DNA from: Silurus meridionalis
Taxonomy: Eukaryota; Chordata; Actinopteri; Siluriformes; Siluridae
Assembly: GCF_014805685.1 (NCBI RefSeq)
Contig: NC_060896.1
Span: forward strand, 15,593,889 to 15,657,888
Length of the DNA: 64,000 nt
Direction of reading: 5' to 3'
Position numbers and translations under genes: made by a program. Shown piece after piece: positions 40,541-50,689 of the stretch. The notes below the pieces were generated by a model. That model worked only from the letters and a program-made list of their open reading frames with translations, was not told the origin of the DNA and did no database searches. How positions within the stretch are numbered: the stretch's first letter is position 1; each line of letters begins with the position of its first letter.

Positions 40541-41635
40541 GCCTAGTAGTAATTGGTTAAACAATAGCCTATATAAAATTACATCGCTTTAAGTTATCAT
40601 TACCTTACCATTTCACAGCATGAATAAGCCAGATAAATGATGGCTTCAGCTTTGCTCTTTGGATTATAGCAGTGGCCCCAACAGATTCTGATTGGCTGTA
40701 GGTGTTTGTTCCAGCAGCGTTCCAGGAAGTTTAATCACAGTTCTAAGTGATTGCTGCTTTCCTTGATGCATGCTTGTGCATGCATGCACAAATGCACTTT
40801 GAACATGGTGGTTCATTGACTCCATGTCATGTATTCAAATTGTAAAATAGCAAATGGTAATAATATTAATAACAATAATAAAACAATGCAATATTACTAA
40901 AATATGTTAATAATATTATTAATTTTGTTACTAATGTATATAATTAATTAATTGTATTAGGTGTTTTAATTTTCTTTCTCTAATATTTGTTATATTATTT
41001 TAAAAAAAAAGCAGTGTGGGCATAATTTTTGAAGTTGATAGTGTGGTAATTTATTTTTCAAGCATTACAAACCACAAATTTTACTATTAAGAATGTATGC
41101 AAAAAATGTATAGGTTATATTATTATTGACTGGCTTAAAGTGAAAAATATCTTACTTTAACTCATCAAAATATTTCAACCAATTTAAATTTAGGTTATGT
41201 GAAATTCAACTTATTCTGAAGTCAGTTTAAAACAGTTTAATATAATTTAAATTAAATGAATGGTACAACAACAATTTCATTATACTTAAAGTTTTAAAGC
41301 AGCAGCTCAAACATTTTTTTTTAAGTGGTCAGTGATACTGACATTTAAAATGTACTACTACTACTAATAATAATAATAACTTGATTGTGAAATGAAGAGT
41401 GAAGGAACTATGCATACTGCAAAATACTTTGTAAAAAAATTTAAAACACCCTTTAGTCTCAAGTGCCACTATACAATTTTTAGAACTGCAACCTAGATGT
41501 ATCCTATAAACTTAACTTTGCTAAGGTAAGGAAGGCTGAAACATGACTAACACTAAATAAGAATCACAGGTTGTTAAAAGTGTCATGACATCTATAAAGA
41601 TTCTTTAAAGTCACTCACTGTCAAGTAGTTCCAGA
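40541..41635. other. AT-rich DNA, no gene seen
   Basis: About 1.1 kb of AT-rich sequence with short poly-A/T and ATA-type low complexity. No coding or RNA signal supported. Confidence 0.45.
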
Positions 41636-41799
41636 GACGACTGGGGTTAATGGCAGCAGTGTCCAATATCCAGGCTCCACTTGGCCTCATGCAAGTAAAA
41701 CTCCTTCAATAATGGCTCGAGACCCGAGGGTTCTCTTGGAGGGGCAATCCACTCCGTAAAATTAAGGTCATGTGGCGAGCCCTACGTGTCTTAGATGTC
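41636..41799 (+). pseudogene. DIRS element, part 1: RT/RNase H junction
   Basis: The frame reads 'GLMAAVSNIQAPLGLMQVKL', a TAA, then WLETRGFSWRGNPLRKIKV and 'ALRVLDV'. This matches the block before RNase H in fish DIRS1-like retrotransposons. It is interrupted at 41799 by LINE B2 and continues at 44629. The upstream RT is not present. Confidence 0.7.
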
Positions 41800-42441
41800 A
41801 AATCAAATCAAATCTTATTCGTCACATACACATACATACAGAGTATGACATGCAGTGAAATGCTTTGTACGATTGTCTGGCATGAGGGAATAGGATGGGG
41901 GAGAAAAAAAAAACCAAGGGAAAAAAAGAAGGCAGATAAATAAAAACAATAAACTATGTAAAATATAAAAATACATAAAGATATATATAGAAAAAATAGG
42001 AAAAATTGTATTTACAGGGTATGTTTATGGATACAGGGTATGCTTATGTACAGTAGACAATAATCACATAAGGTGGTTGATGTGATTGTGCTTAAAGTGA
42101 GCGTGTGCGGTACGATGTGGTATAAATTGCACTGTGCCGTGCAAGTCCACAGTTAAAGTGACTGTCCAGGGTTTAAAGTGTTGTAGTGTGGAAGAAGGAA
42201 AAATAAAAATATTTGCAGAAGTGTGATGATGGAGAGAGAGAGTAACCAGCTTTTAGATCCAGCTTTTTTAGCGAAAGCGTTTCCCTGGATGCAACAAAGT
42301 AAAGAGTCCATTGTTGGGATGGTTGAGGTCCTTTATAATCTTCCTAGCTTTGGTCCGGCACCGCGCGCTGAAGATGTCCTGCAGGTTAGGGAGCTCGGTG
42401 TGGATGGTATGTTCAGCTGAACGCACCACCCTCTGAAGGGC

Positions 42442-43548
42442 TCATCTGTCCTGCATGGTGCTGTTCCCGAACCAGGAAGTGATGCTACCCGTCAAGACGC
42501 TCTCAATGATGTAGGTGTAAAAAGTCTTTAGCACCTGAGAGGGTAGTTTAAAGTCCCTTAAACGTCTCAGATGGTACAGACGCTGCCGGGCATTCTTCAC
42601 CAGGGTGTTGGTATGACAGGACCAAGAAAGGTCCTGTGTGATGTGAACACCTAGGTCCCGGAAACTGTCCACTCTCTCCACTGGGGTCCTGCTGATGTTT
42701 AGCGGTTGGTATGACCGCTCCTGCTTCGTGCTGAAGTCCACGATCAACTCCTTAGTCTTGCTGATGTTCAGGAGAAGGTTGTTCTCCTGGCACCATCTCT
42801 CCAAGTTTTTAACCTTCTGTAGGTAGGCCGTCTCATCGTTGTTGGAGATCAAACCGACCACAACAGTGTCGTCAGCAAACTTGATGATGGTGGTGGAGTT
42901 GGAAGTGGCCACACAGTCATATGTGTACAGCGAGTACAGCAGGGGGCTCAGAACACAACCCTGGGGAGCTCCAGTGCTGAGGGTGAGGGTGGATGAAGTG
43001 TGTTTTTCCACCCATACAGTCTGTCAGTCAGGAAGTTAGAGATCCATTGACACAGCGGCTCCACAGTGGCTCCACAGCGGCTCCAGGAGTCCCAGGACCT
43101 CTAACTTACAGGTGAGTGTGGAGGGAATTATAGTGTTAAAAGCTGAACTGTAGTCAACAAACAGCATCTTTGTATAATTCCCATTTCTGTGGTCCAGGTG
43201 GCTCATCGTGGTGTGGAGGAGATGAGCAATGGCGTCCTCAGTAGAACGGTTCTGACGGTACGCAAACTGTAATGGGTCCAGTGTGTCTGGTAGTGATACA
43301 GTGATGAAGTCTCTGACCAGTCTCTCAAAGCACTTCATCACTACTAGGGTCAAGGCTACTCTCACTTTCTTGAATGCCCTCCTCACGTCATGCTCCGAGA
43401 TGGTGAACGTGTTTACCTCTCCTGCTCCCTCGGCGTGCATGCCATCGATGCTGGTTATTCCGCTAGCGCCGCTAGCTTGATTAGCTGCAGCCTCGAAACA
43501 AGCGTAAAAGGTGTTTAGCTCGTCTTCCAGAGTAGCGTCCGCATTCAC
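42442..43548 (-). pseudogene. LINE B2 reverse transcriptase with internal deletion
   Basis: Minus 43548-43036: '[20 protein letters not shown]', DVRRAFKKV, which jumps directly to [17 protein letters not shown]; the segment NTRKAAGPDG through CLND seen in B1 is deleted. Then '[18 protein letters not shown]'. Minus 43011-42442: [20 protein letters not shown], 'TIIKFADDTVVVGLISNNDE' (FADD intact) and the thumb. A frame break lies between the two pieces around 43030. Confidence 0.85.
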
Positions 43549-44462
43549 TATTTTAGAAGATGGGTTCTATAGTCTGTGATTGTTCTTAGTCCCTGCCACA
43601 GGCTCCTAGAGCCACCATGTTGGAACTGTGACTCTAGTTTCCACCCGTAGCACCTCTTTGCATCCTTCACCGCTCTGCGAACACTGTAAGATGCAGCTTT
43701 GTACTCGTCCATGTCCCCGGTGTCGAGCCCCATGTTGTAGGCAACAGAGCGGGATCTCAGAGCGTCGCGGATGGTTTTATCCACCCACGGCTTCTGGTTG
43801 GGAAATGTTCCGATAGTGGTTTTTTGCATCGTATCATCCGCTAGTTTCCCGATGAATCCCACACACGATTCCGTAAACATGTTGACGTCATCAGAGCTGC
43901 GGCTGAACATGTCCCAGTCTGCGTCATCCAAAGCGTCCTGCAGAACGGCCATCGATTGGTCAGTCCAGCACGCGACCTCCCTCTTAACTGGAGCTCCCTG
44001 TTTCAGCCTTTGTTTGTCAACAGGCATGAGGAAGATGGCGGCATGGTCCGATTTCCCAAACGATGGACGTGATTGTGCCTTGTAGCTGTTCTTGAATGGT
44101 GTGTAACAGAGGTCCAGTGTCCTTTCGCCCCTGGTGGGGCAGGTGATGTGCTGATGAAAGTTCGGTAGTGCGCGCTTGAGGTTGGCACTGTTGAAATCTC
44201 CGACCACAATGAGCGCAGCGTCCCGATGCTGTGTTTGGTGAAGTGTTAGTGTTTCGTGTAAGTCCCATACTGCAGTGTCCGTGTCCGCTTGAGGTGGAAT
44301 ATAAACGGCACTGACTATGACCGAGCTGAATTCCCGAGGTAGATAAAAAGGCTGCCATTTGATGGTCAGTAGTTCCAGGTTTGGTGTGGTCCTTTGTTCT
44401 CCCTCAGGATCTTGCTCGGCCAGCATGGGTCCGGGTTTAAAAGCGGCAAAAGGTGAGTGCAT
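43549..44462 (-). CDS. LINE B2 endonuclease (partial) plus linker, open frame
   Basis: A clean 304-codon frame: '[20 protein letters not shown]', [18 protein letters not shown] (GDFN intact), '[20 protein letters not shown]', [13 protein letters not shown] (SDH intact), then the linker '[20 protein letters not shown]' and [20 protein letters not shown]. The first endonuclease blocks (N-x-x-S and TETW) are missing, probably by deletion near 44395, where B1-like upstream sequence is absent. It is open but not expected to be functional. Confidence 0.75.
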
Positions 44463-44628
44463 TGTACACCAATAGATATAAGAGTTTCTCTGTCATATCT
44501 AATGATGTCCATCTTGTGTAGATGGAACTGTAACTAATTAAATAAAAGTATAAAATAAACGAAAAAAAAGACAAAATGTAGCCAGAGCAGTCGTGACGGC
44601 AGCTGACCTCACCGGCGCCATGATGATC

Positions 44629-46175
44629 TAGATGTCCAGAGAGATCCCAGGTTCCTGTCTCAGGGCCATGTTTCAGGAGTTCCTTAGCACATTAACGACA
44701 GACACATCCCTCACGGGTTGGGGAGCTTGCATGAACAGACACTCTGCAAATGGTCTTTCGGGAGGGCCCCATCTGCCTAGAAACCTCTGCTGGCTGTGCT
44801 TCTAGCTCTGTAGCATAAACCATCATGCCATGTGACCATCATGACATTATGTGTTGGTCCATTCGGACAACACTTCGGTGGTCTCTTATATGACCACCAG
44901 TAGGGTCTGTGCTTAAGCCTCTTGTATAAGCTGGCATTTTGGATCCTCCTGTGGGCTCAGGGGAAGCTGCTCGCCTTAAGGGCAGCGTATATCCCAGATC
45001 ATCTCGAAGAGTGAGCAGATGCTCTTTCGAGGCTACGCCTGTACGGCTTTCCCCCGTCATGCTGCTTCCGGGAGTTCTGGAAAGAGTTTGCCGTGGCGGA
45101 ATCGGACTACTCCTGGCTGCCACACTGTGGCCGGGCAGACCATGGTTTGTGGACCTGGTAGCCCTTTTTGAACACCCGCCCTGGGAGATTCCTCTCAGGG
45201 GGGATGTTCTCTCTAAGCAGGGGGCACAATAGTTCACCCCCGCATAGAGTTGTGGAGATTCCAGTCTCCCTCCACGAAATGGTTGTATGCCGCTAGATGA
45301 CACCTTTTCAGTGTATGGTGCCATTAGCACCAATTCGATCCAGTTAGCTGCCCGGTTGGTTCAGTCCTGGAATTCCTTCGAAAACAGTTTGCCAAAGGGC
45401 GTTCGCCGTGGGCCTGAGCCCCCGTTTAAGCCATTGGCTGAGGCATCCTGGAGTTTCCTCACAATCAAGACTGTGTTTCTCCTGGCCATTTCCTTCCTTA
45501 AGAGAGTCTGGGAACTTCAGGCCCTCTCTGTGGCCCCCTCATTTCTAAGTTTTCAGACCCAGACCAGGAAAGGCTAAACCGGCTGTGTCCAGTGCGAGAA
45601 TTGGACATATATGCCCACAGAACGAGTCTGTGGAGGAAGTCGGAACAGCTTTTCATCTTCTATAGTCTTCCAGGAGAGACCTCGCTGCAAACAAGAAGAC
45701 GCTAAGGCTTAGGCCTCTGTAGTTTTCTTCAATAACATCTGCAACGCTGTGGTCTGGTCTACCCTGTTGACCTTGTAATGACTCCACTGTTCTTCGACCT
45801 AGCTGTGCACACAAAGCAGGGACTGGTCAATCTGGTGATAGTGGACCCTCGTTCCACTTTGGGTTGTTGACACAGTTCGAGTTCCTAAAGGGGAACATTT
45901 TCAGGTTACGCATGAAACCCTGGTTCACTGAGGAAATGAGATGATGCGTCTCCAGGCCACACTGCAGCACTTCATTCCCCTTTCAGAAGCTAGTGCTGGC
46001 TTCACTCCATGTGCTTTTATAGCTTCCTGGTCATGACATCACCCTGAAAGTGATGCCTTTCCATGCTTTTCATTAGACAGATCACACATGCGATTCAGAA
46101 CGTGGACAATGCAGAAGCATTCCCAAAGCATTGTTGACACAGCATCTCGTTCCCTCAGGTAACCAGAGTTATATA
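44629..46175 (+). mobile_element. DIRS element, part 2: RNase H, tyrosine recombinase, terminal region
   Basis: Continues from 41799. RNase H traces (DTSLTGWGA, SDNTSVVSYM), then frame 44939-45232 with 'VLERVCRGGIGLLLAATLWP', 'RPWFVDLVALFEHPPWEIPL'. Next are tyrosine-recombinase-side blocks: 'DTFSVYGAIS' (45299) and 'FLLAISFLKRVWELQALSVA' (45465-45530), the conserved 'SLKRVGDLQALSVAP' motif of DIRS recombinases. The end (45900-46175) has features of a DIRS terminus (CCCTGGTTCACTGAGG, CCCTCAGGTAACCAGAGTTA) in opposed orientation. Multiple stops. Confidence 0.8.
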
Positions 46176-46542
46176 CATAACTTGGAGATGTTCTTACTTC
46201 GCTATCAAAAAAACAGTGTGGCAATGTTTTAATATGAAAATTGTAAAATCTGTTACTTCAACATCCTCAAAACATCCTCGTTACAGGTAAAATTTTACAG
46301 GTAAAATGTTCTAGCTTTGTTTACATTTAAAATTATAAAAACATTATTTAAAATAAAAAAAGCATCCTTAAATCATTTCTTCAAACATTACATTCAAATG
46401 TTGCATTTAAAACATTGACAAACTTTTAGAGAATGTTAGTTAAATTTCTGGGAATATTAGCGGGCTAGCGGGGCTACCCTTTTTCTGACTCTGTATGGTT
46501 ACAGTTTCTGTAGAGTGGGAAAGGAAACACCAGTAATCAATT
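46176..46542. other. AT-rich DNA, no gene seen
   Basis: Short spacer after the DIRS terminus. Nothing recognised. Confidence 0.4.
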
Positions 46543-46923
46543 TCAGCCTAACCATCTGCTGTATTCTTCTAATGTCTGATTATGTAGCTTAAAAAAGCAG
46601 ATGTTATCGAAGTGGACAGGACAGTTTTGATGATGGGTGAGTAGAACTGTTTGAGCAGGTCCTGTGGCAGGTTTAACTTCCTTAGCTGACAAAGAAAATA
46701 CATCATCTGTTGGGTCTTTCAAACATTGGAGTCGATGTGATTGTCCCACTTCAGGCCCTGAGAGATGGTTGTGTCCAGGAACCTGAATGACTTCCATGCT
46801 GCCAAAGTGGTGTTCATGATGGTGAGTGTAGGGAGTGCAGGGGGGGTTCTCCTGAAACCACAATCTTCTGCACTGTTTTGAGTGTGTTAAGACCCAGATT
46901 GTTATTATCTGGTGTTGCCGCAA
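46543..46923 (-). pseudogene. LINE D fragment, RT thumb, shifted frames
   Basis: The minus strand contains the FLGV-like and 'AAWKSFRFLDTTISQGLKWD' type sequence and 'MMYFLCQLRKLNLPQDLLKQ' in alternating frames, corresponding to the RT thumb of LINE D (compare 12945-13020). The listed open frame itself is a shifted translation. About 380 bp. Confidence 0.55.
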
Positions 46924-47007
46924 ATCTATGACCAGAATAGTACATACAGAAGGCTCATGAACAGATGTTGAAGTTAAATAAAAGTCAGTAGAAGTAATAC
47001 AGAGTAC

Positions 47008-47540
47008 ATGTGTTTGAATGAGAGGGAGGGCAGAGGAGTGGTGCAGTTGCAGGGAGAAGAGGTGGAGAGGGTGGAGGAGTTCAGGTACCTGTGGTCAACA
47101 GTGCAAGGTAATGGAGAGTGTGTTAGAGAAGTGAAGAAAAGAGTGCAGGCAGGGTGGAGTGGGTGGAGGAGAGTTGCAGGAGTGATTTGTGATATAAGGG
47201 TATCTGCAAGAGTGAAAAGGAAAGTTTACATGACTGTGTTAAGACCTGCTATGTTGGATGATTTAGAGACCATGGCATTGAGCAAAAGACAGGAGGTGGA
47301 GCTGGAGGTAGCAGAGCTGAAGATGTTAAGGTTTCTGTGGGAGGGATGAGGATGGACAGGATTAGAAATGAGTTTATTAGAGGGACAGCGCATGTAGGAC
47401 ATTTTGGAGACAAGGTGAGCAGGTAAGATTGAGATGGTTTGGACATGTGCAGAGGAGGGACATGGGTTATATCGGTAGGAGAATGCTGAGGATGAGCCGC
47501 CAGGAAAGAGGAAAAAAGGAAGACAGGCATTGAAAAAAGG
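47008..47540 (+). pseudogene. LINE RT C-terminus of a different (RTE/L1-like) family
   Basis: Frame 47008-47349: 'VERVEEFRYLWSTVQGNGEC', 'VREVKKRVQAGWSGWRRVAG', 'RVKRKVYMTVLRPAMLDDLE' and VAELKMLRF. Further traces (WFGHVQRR-like, RMLRMEPPGKRKKGR-like) follow to 47540 in other frames. This 'FKYLGSTV...VKKRVQAGW' C-terminus is common in fish LINEs with a wide RTE/L1-like relationship. Confidence 0.7.
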
Positions 47541-48000
47541 CACTGGCCATACCTGAAGGGGGCCACAGAAAGGGCCTGCAGGTCTCCGACTCTCTTGAGA
47601 GAGCAGATGGCCAACAAGAATGCAGTCTTATTGGAGAGGTGCCTCCAAGATGCCTCGACTAGGCATGGAAAAAGGCCTTGCTCATGACCTGGACACCTCA
47701 GTGTGCAGGTTGGGAAAGAACAGAAGTCACCGACGTGGAGGTTGCAACAGCCTTGTGTTTCACTTGTTTGCTTTTAATTTTTTTTTAAATTTATTTATTT
47801 TATTTTTTTCTGTCTCAAACAATATACACAACACACAGAGCGCTTCATGAACAAACAGAAGCTGGCGCTGGCTTCACTCCATGTGCGTTTTATACATCCT
47901 GTTTGTGATGTCACCCCATGACCAATTTTGACTGATTACATGCATTATTTCAGAGCGTGGACAACACGGTCCCGTTCTCAAAGTGTTGCAACGCATCTAG
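47541..48000 (-). mobile_element. Second DIRS fragment: recombinase piece and terminus
   Basis: The minus strand at 47617-47549 reads LLAICSLKRVGDLQALSVAP, the DIRS recombinase motif, continuing back to about 47720. On the plus strand 47860-48000 resembles the terminal region of the first DIRS element (GCTGGCTTCACTCCATGTGC, GAGCGTGGACAACACGG). The pieces lie closer together than in an intact element. Confidence 0.65.
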
Positions 48001-48049
48001 AATTGCTGAAAGGGAATTAATTTACAAATATATTTTTCAAAATGTATAG

Positions 48050-49590
48050 CTAAAACCCTAGCATATACTTTTCGATCAGAATTTTTTCAATGACATTGGC
48101 CTAAAATTAAAAGATTTAGTATGATCCTTATCTTTTTTGGAACTAAAGGGATTAGAGCTGTATTCATTTGTTTTTCAAAGTGACCCTTTTGGACTGCTGC
48201 ATTTATTGCAGCATGCTTAATTGGTCCTAATAGATGCTTAAATTAAATATTAAATCTGGAGAAATCCAATCTGGTCCGGATGATTTTTCCTTCTTTGCCG
48301 TTTTCAATGCTGCATACAGCTCATCAAGTGTTATAGGTTGGCTCATTTGCTGAGATTCACTTTGCGTTAATTGTAGATCAATGTCATGTAATAATTATAA
48401 CACTCAACCATATCTATACTATCCTTAGGCTGATAAAGTTCTTTAAAAAGTTTTGCAAAAATGTCCTCTCTTGGGTTGGTTATTATAGGCCTTTTGTAGG
48501 TGAATAAATGGTATCAATAATAGCATTAGCTTCACTTTGAATTGTAGAGCTAATAACTTGATGGGTCTCAGCCTATTAAAATAATAGTTCTGACAAACTC
48601 TATACATAATAAATTCAGCCTTTCTACGAAGCAGATCATTAAACCTCAGATCTGGAACTCTTTAATTCACCTTTAACTGATTTCGAGAATTTCTCCTTCA
48701 ACTCTGTTTCTTGGGAGAGGTAAATTTGTTCTAATGTTTTAAATTGTGCTTTTCTTACTTTTTTTAAATTATATAAAAAAAAGAGAGCAAAATCTCAAAT
48801 TAAGCCTTTTGTAGCCATCTATACCATCATGTGATCAGAATCTTGAAGAAGAGCTGTATTAAATTCAAATCTTGCCAACTTTGTCAGCAGTGGGTTGTTG
48901 GCATATTACAGAAGATAGGATTTGGGTTGCTCTAAACACATTTTGAATTAATGAGAACATAGATTATAAACTAACTGATGGATTTTGAACATACCATACA
49001 TCTGAAAGATTAAAGGTTTGCAGAAAATACTTAAAATTTGCTGATGTTCTTACTTGTGAATTTTTCAATATAGTGGTGGATTTATCAAGCATTAAATCTG
49101 CAAATGCGTTTATGCGTCCTCCTATAATGAGTGCATACTCATAACAGCAACAACTGATTTGTTAATCAAAAATTGCTGGGGCATTGACGGACATAAACGT
49201 TATTTACTTACCTTGAATACTTGTACAGAAATAGCTTAACCTACCAAATTTATCATTACTAAATTTTTCAATAACAAGAGGGAGGTTTTGTTTAAGGGAC
49301 CTCTTTGTTTTTGTGCAGTCACTGGATGAAGCAATGACATTATAAAATGTATTTTGTATATGAGGAACATCAGTTGCTTTTATATGAGAATCTTGGACTA
49401 AAGCCAGATCTACGCAGTATCTGCTGTCCATAAACTGTCCATAAACTTTGTTCTTTTTATAGAACTATTTAAACCTCTGATGTTAACAGATACAATTTTA
49501 ATATTAAATATTGTCAAAGAGACTGTAAACTTGAACTATATTAAAAGGTAAATAGTGAGTTGTTTTATACATGATTTCTTTGATTGCAAA
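48050..49590 (-). pseudogene. L1/Tx1-like LINE, endonuclease and RT start
   Basis: Read on the minus strand, 49431-49204 gives the endonuclease: 'VDLALVQDSHIKATDVPHIQ', 'YNVIASSSDCTKTKRSL' and 'FGRLSYFCTSIQGK'. Traces 'FMSVNAPAIFD' and 'ALIIGGRINAFADLMLDKS' (GGDFN-type loop, decayed) follow to about 49070. Near 48480-48270 RT-start blocks appear ('EDIFAKLFKELYQPKDS', 'LDELYAALKTAKKEKSSGPD'). Many stops. The block style fits L1/Tx1-type LINEs, distinct from the other families here. Confidence 0.65.
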
Positions 49591-50055
49591 TTTCATTACT
49601 AACATAAAAAAAGAAATACATGGCTGGACAAAACTCAGCCCTTTCCCACCCATTGACTGCTGGCTATTCCCCACCACACAGGTCGGTTCATGTCCATCTC
49701 ATATGGATTGACATCGGCAACAGTCAACTGCAGTTGTCAGCATTGTCAGCGATCTGCAGTCGGAACTTCTCTGCTTCTTGTTACGAAAAAGACAATTTCT
49801 CTCAGTTATGCATAATGTGTGTGGAATTTTTGATAGATATCATATCTATCTATCTATTTATACTTATCATTTAACATTTAATCAAATATCATTTAATGGA
49901 CTTATAGTTTATAGTTTTAATTAACTCACTTGCTTACAGGATAAACCTTAAACCAGCTTATTTGCTTGCGCACAAATAACCACAACAATGACCAGTTAGA
50001 AAAAGACCACCGTGTTTATTTATTGAACTCAAGTTAATCCATGTGAGGACAAGTG
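49591..50055. other. No gene supported
   Basis: A plus frame at 49620-49874 lacks any recognised motif. A short ATCT repeat occurs at about 49845-49858. The minus-strand AATAAA at about 50017-50022 may serve the exon to its right. Confidence 0.4.
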
Positions 50056-50056
50056 T

Positions 50057-50590
50057 TTAAAGGAAGCAGTTACAGGAAGGAAAAGGAGAACTGGTGCGAC
50101 CAAGAAACTCTGCCATGGCAGAAAAAGGGCCCAGATCAAACAGGTCAGGAACCATCCCAGGTTCAGAATCAGACTCGACCATAATGACACTGGCAGGAGA
50201 TGAGGGCTCAGGGAAAGGACTGGCAGGAGAGGTTGGAGAATAGGATGGAGAAGCAGGTCGAGGGAAGACAGTAGAAGCCGGAGAAGAAGGTGAAGAGTCA
50301 GGCGCAGTGTCAGTGTCAGATGTGTCAATAGCCCCAGAAGGAGAGCCAGCAGGAAGAATCACCACAGGGTCAGTATGAATGCCAACATCCTTAAAAGAAG
50401 GAAGAGAAGTGATGTGTGGATGCGAGGAACAATCAGGAGAAACAGTGTCATCAGGAAGATTGTCCAAGTAAAGAGTCAGTTCGTCAAGCAGACGATTTAT
50501 CTGGTTGTGTCGACGGGCAGGAAGACGAGCCCTGGGATAGGGGTCTGAGGACCTGCGTCTAGTAGCTTTAACACGAGCTAGAACACATGA
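50057..50590 (-). CDS. Orphan Pro/Ser-rich terminal exon, unknown gene
   Basis: The minus strand carries one open frame with no stop from about 50590 to TAA at 50057. It reads 'RRRSSDPYPRARLPARRHNQ', 'INRLLDELTLYLDNLPDDTV', then a Ser/Pro/Asp-rich stretch and a C-terminus 'MAEFLGRTSSPFPSCNCFL'. A pyrimidine-rich CTTTCTCATGTGTTCTAG (AG at 50581-50582) gives a plausible splice acceptor, and AATAAA about 35 bases after the stop gives a polyadenylation signal. That combination looks like the last exon of a spliced gene. I do not recognise the protein; the 'LLDELTLYLDNL' segment is helical and acidic. It could be host or element-derived. Confidence 0.5.
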   Translation of the reverse strand, partial: SCVLARVKATRRRSSDPYPRARLPARRHNQINRLLDELTLYLDNLPDDTVSPDCSSHPHITSLPSFKDVGIHTDPVVILPAGSPSGAIDTSDTDTAPDSSPSSPASTVFPRPASPSYSPTSPASPFPEPSSPASVIMVESDSEPGMVPDLFDLGPFSAMAEFLGRTSSPFPSCNCFL

Positions 50591-50689
50591 GAAAGGATAA
50601 GGAGGTCAATAGATAGCATGGTGGCAACTAAGTAGGGAAAGACCAGTCCAGTACGCTAGGTACTAAACTAGTGCACAACTAAGCATAAG

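Larger units (their letters stand above)
41800..44628 (-). mobile_element. LINE B2 inserted in DIRS
   Basis: The same family as B1, with the 3' tail at left (AAATCAAATCAAATCTTATTCG) and 5' end at right (complement begins GGCGCCGGTGAGGTCAGC, ending about 44621). It is flanked by TAGATGTC at 41792-41799 and 44629-44636, an 8-bp target duplication. DIRS sequence lies on both sides. About 2.8 kb; relative to B1 it has lost part of the RT and of the endonuclease N-terminus. Confidence 0.9.

Noticed and set aside
44839..45333. 164-codon minus-strand frame
   Set aside because: Antisense to DIRS coding sequence that has recognisable blocks on the plus strand.
50029..50328. Leu-rich minus-strand frame
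   Set aside because: It is a frame shadow of the Pro/Ser-rich exon at 50057-50590, which has a splice acceptor and a better composition.
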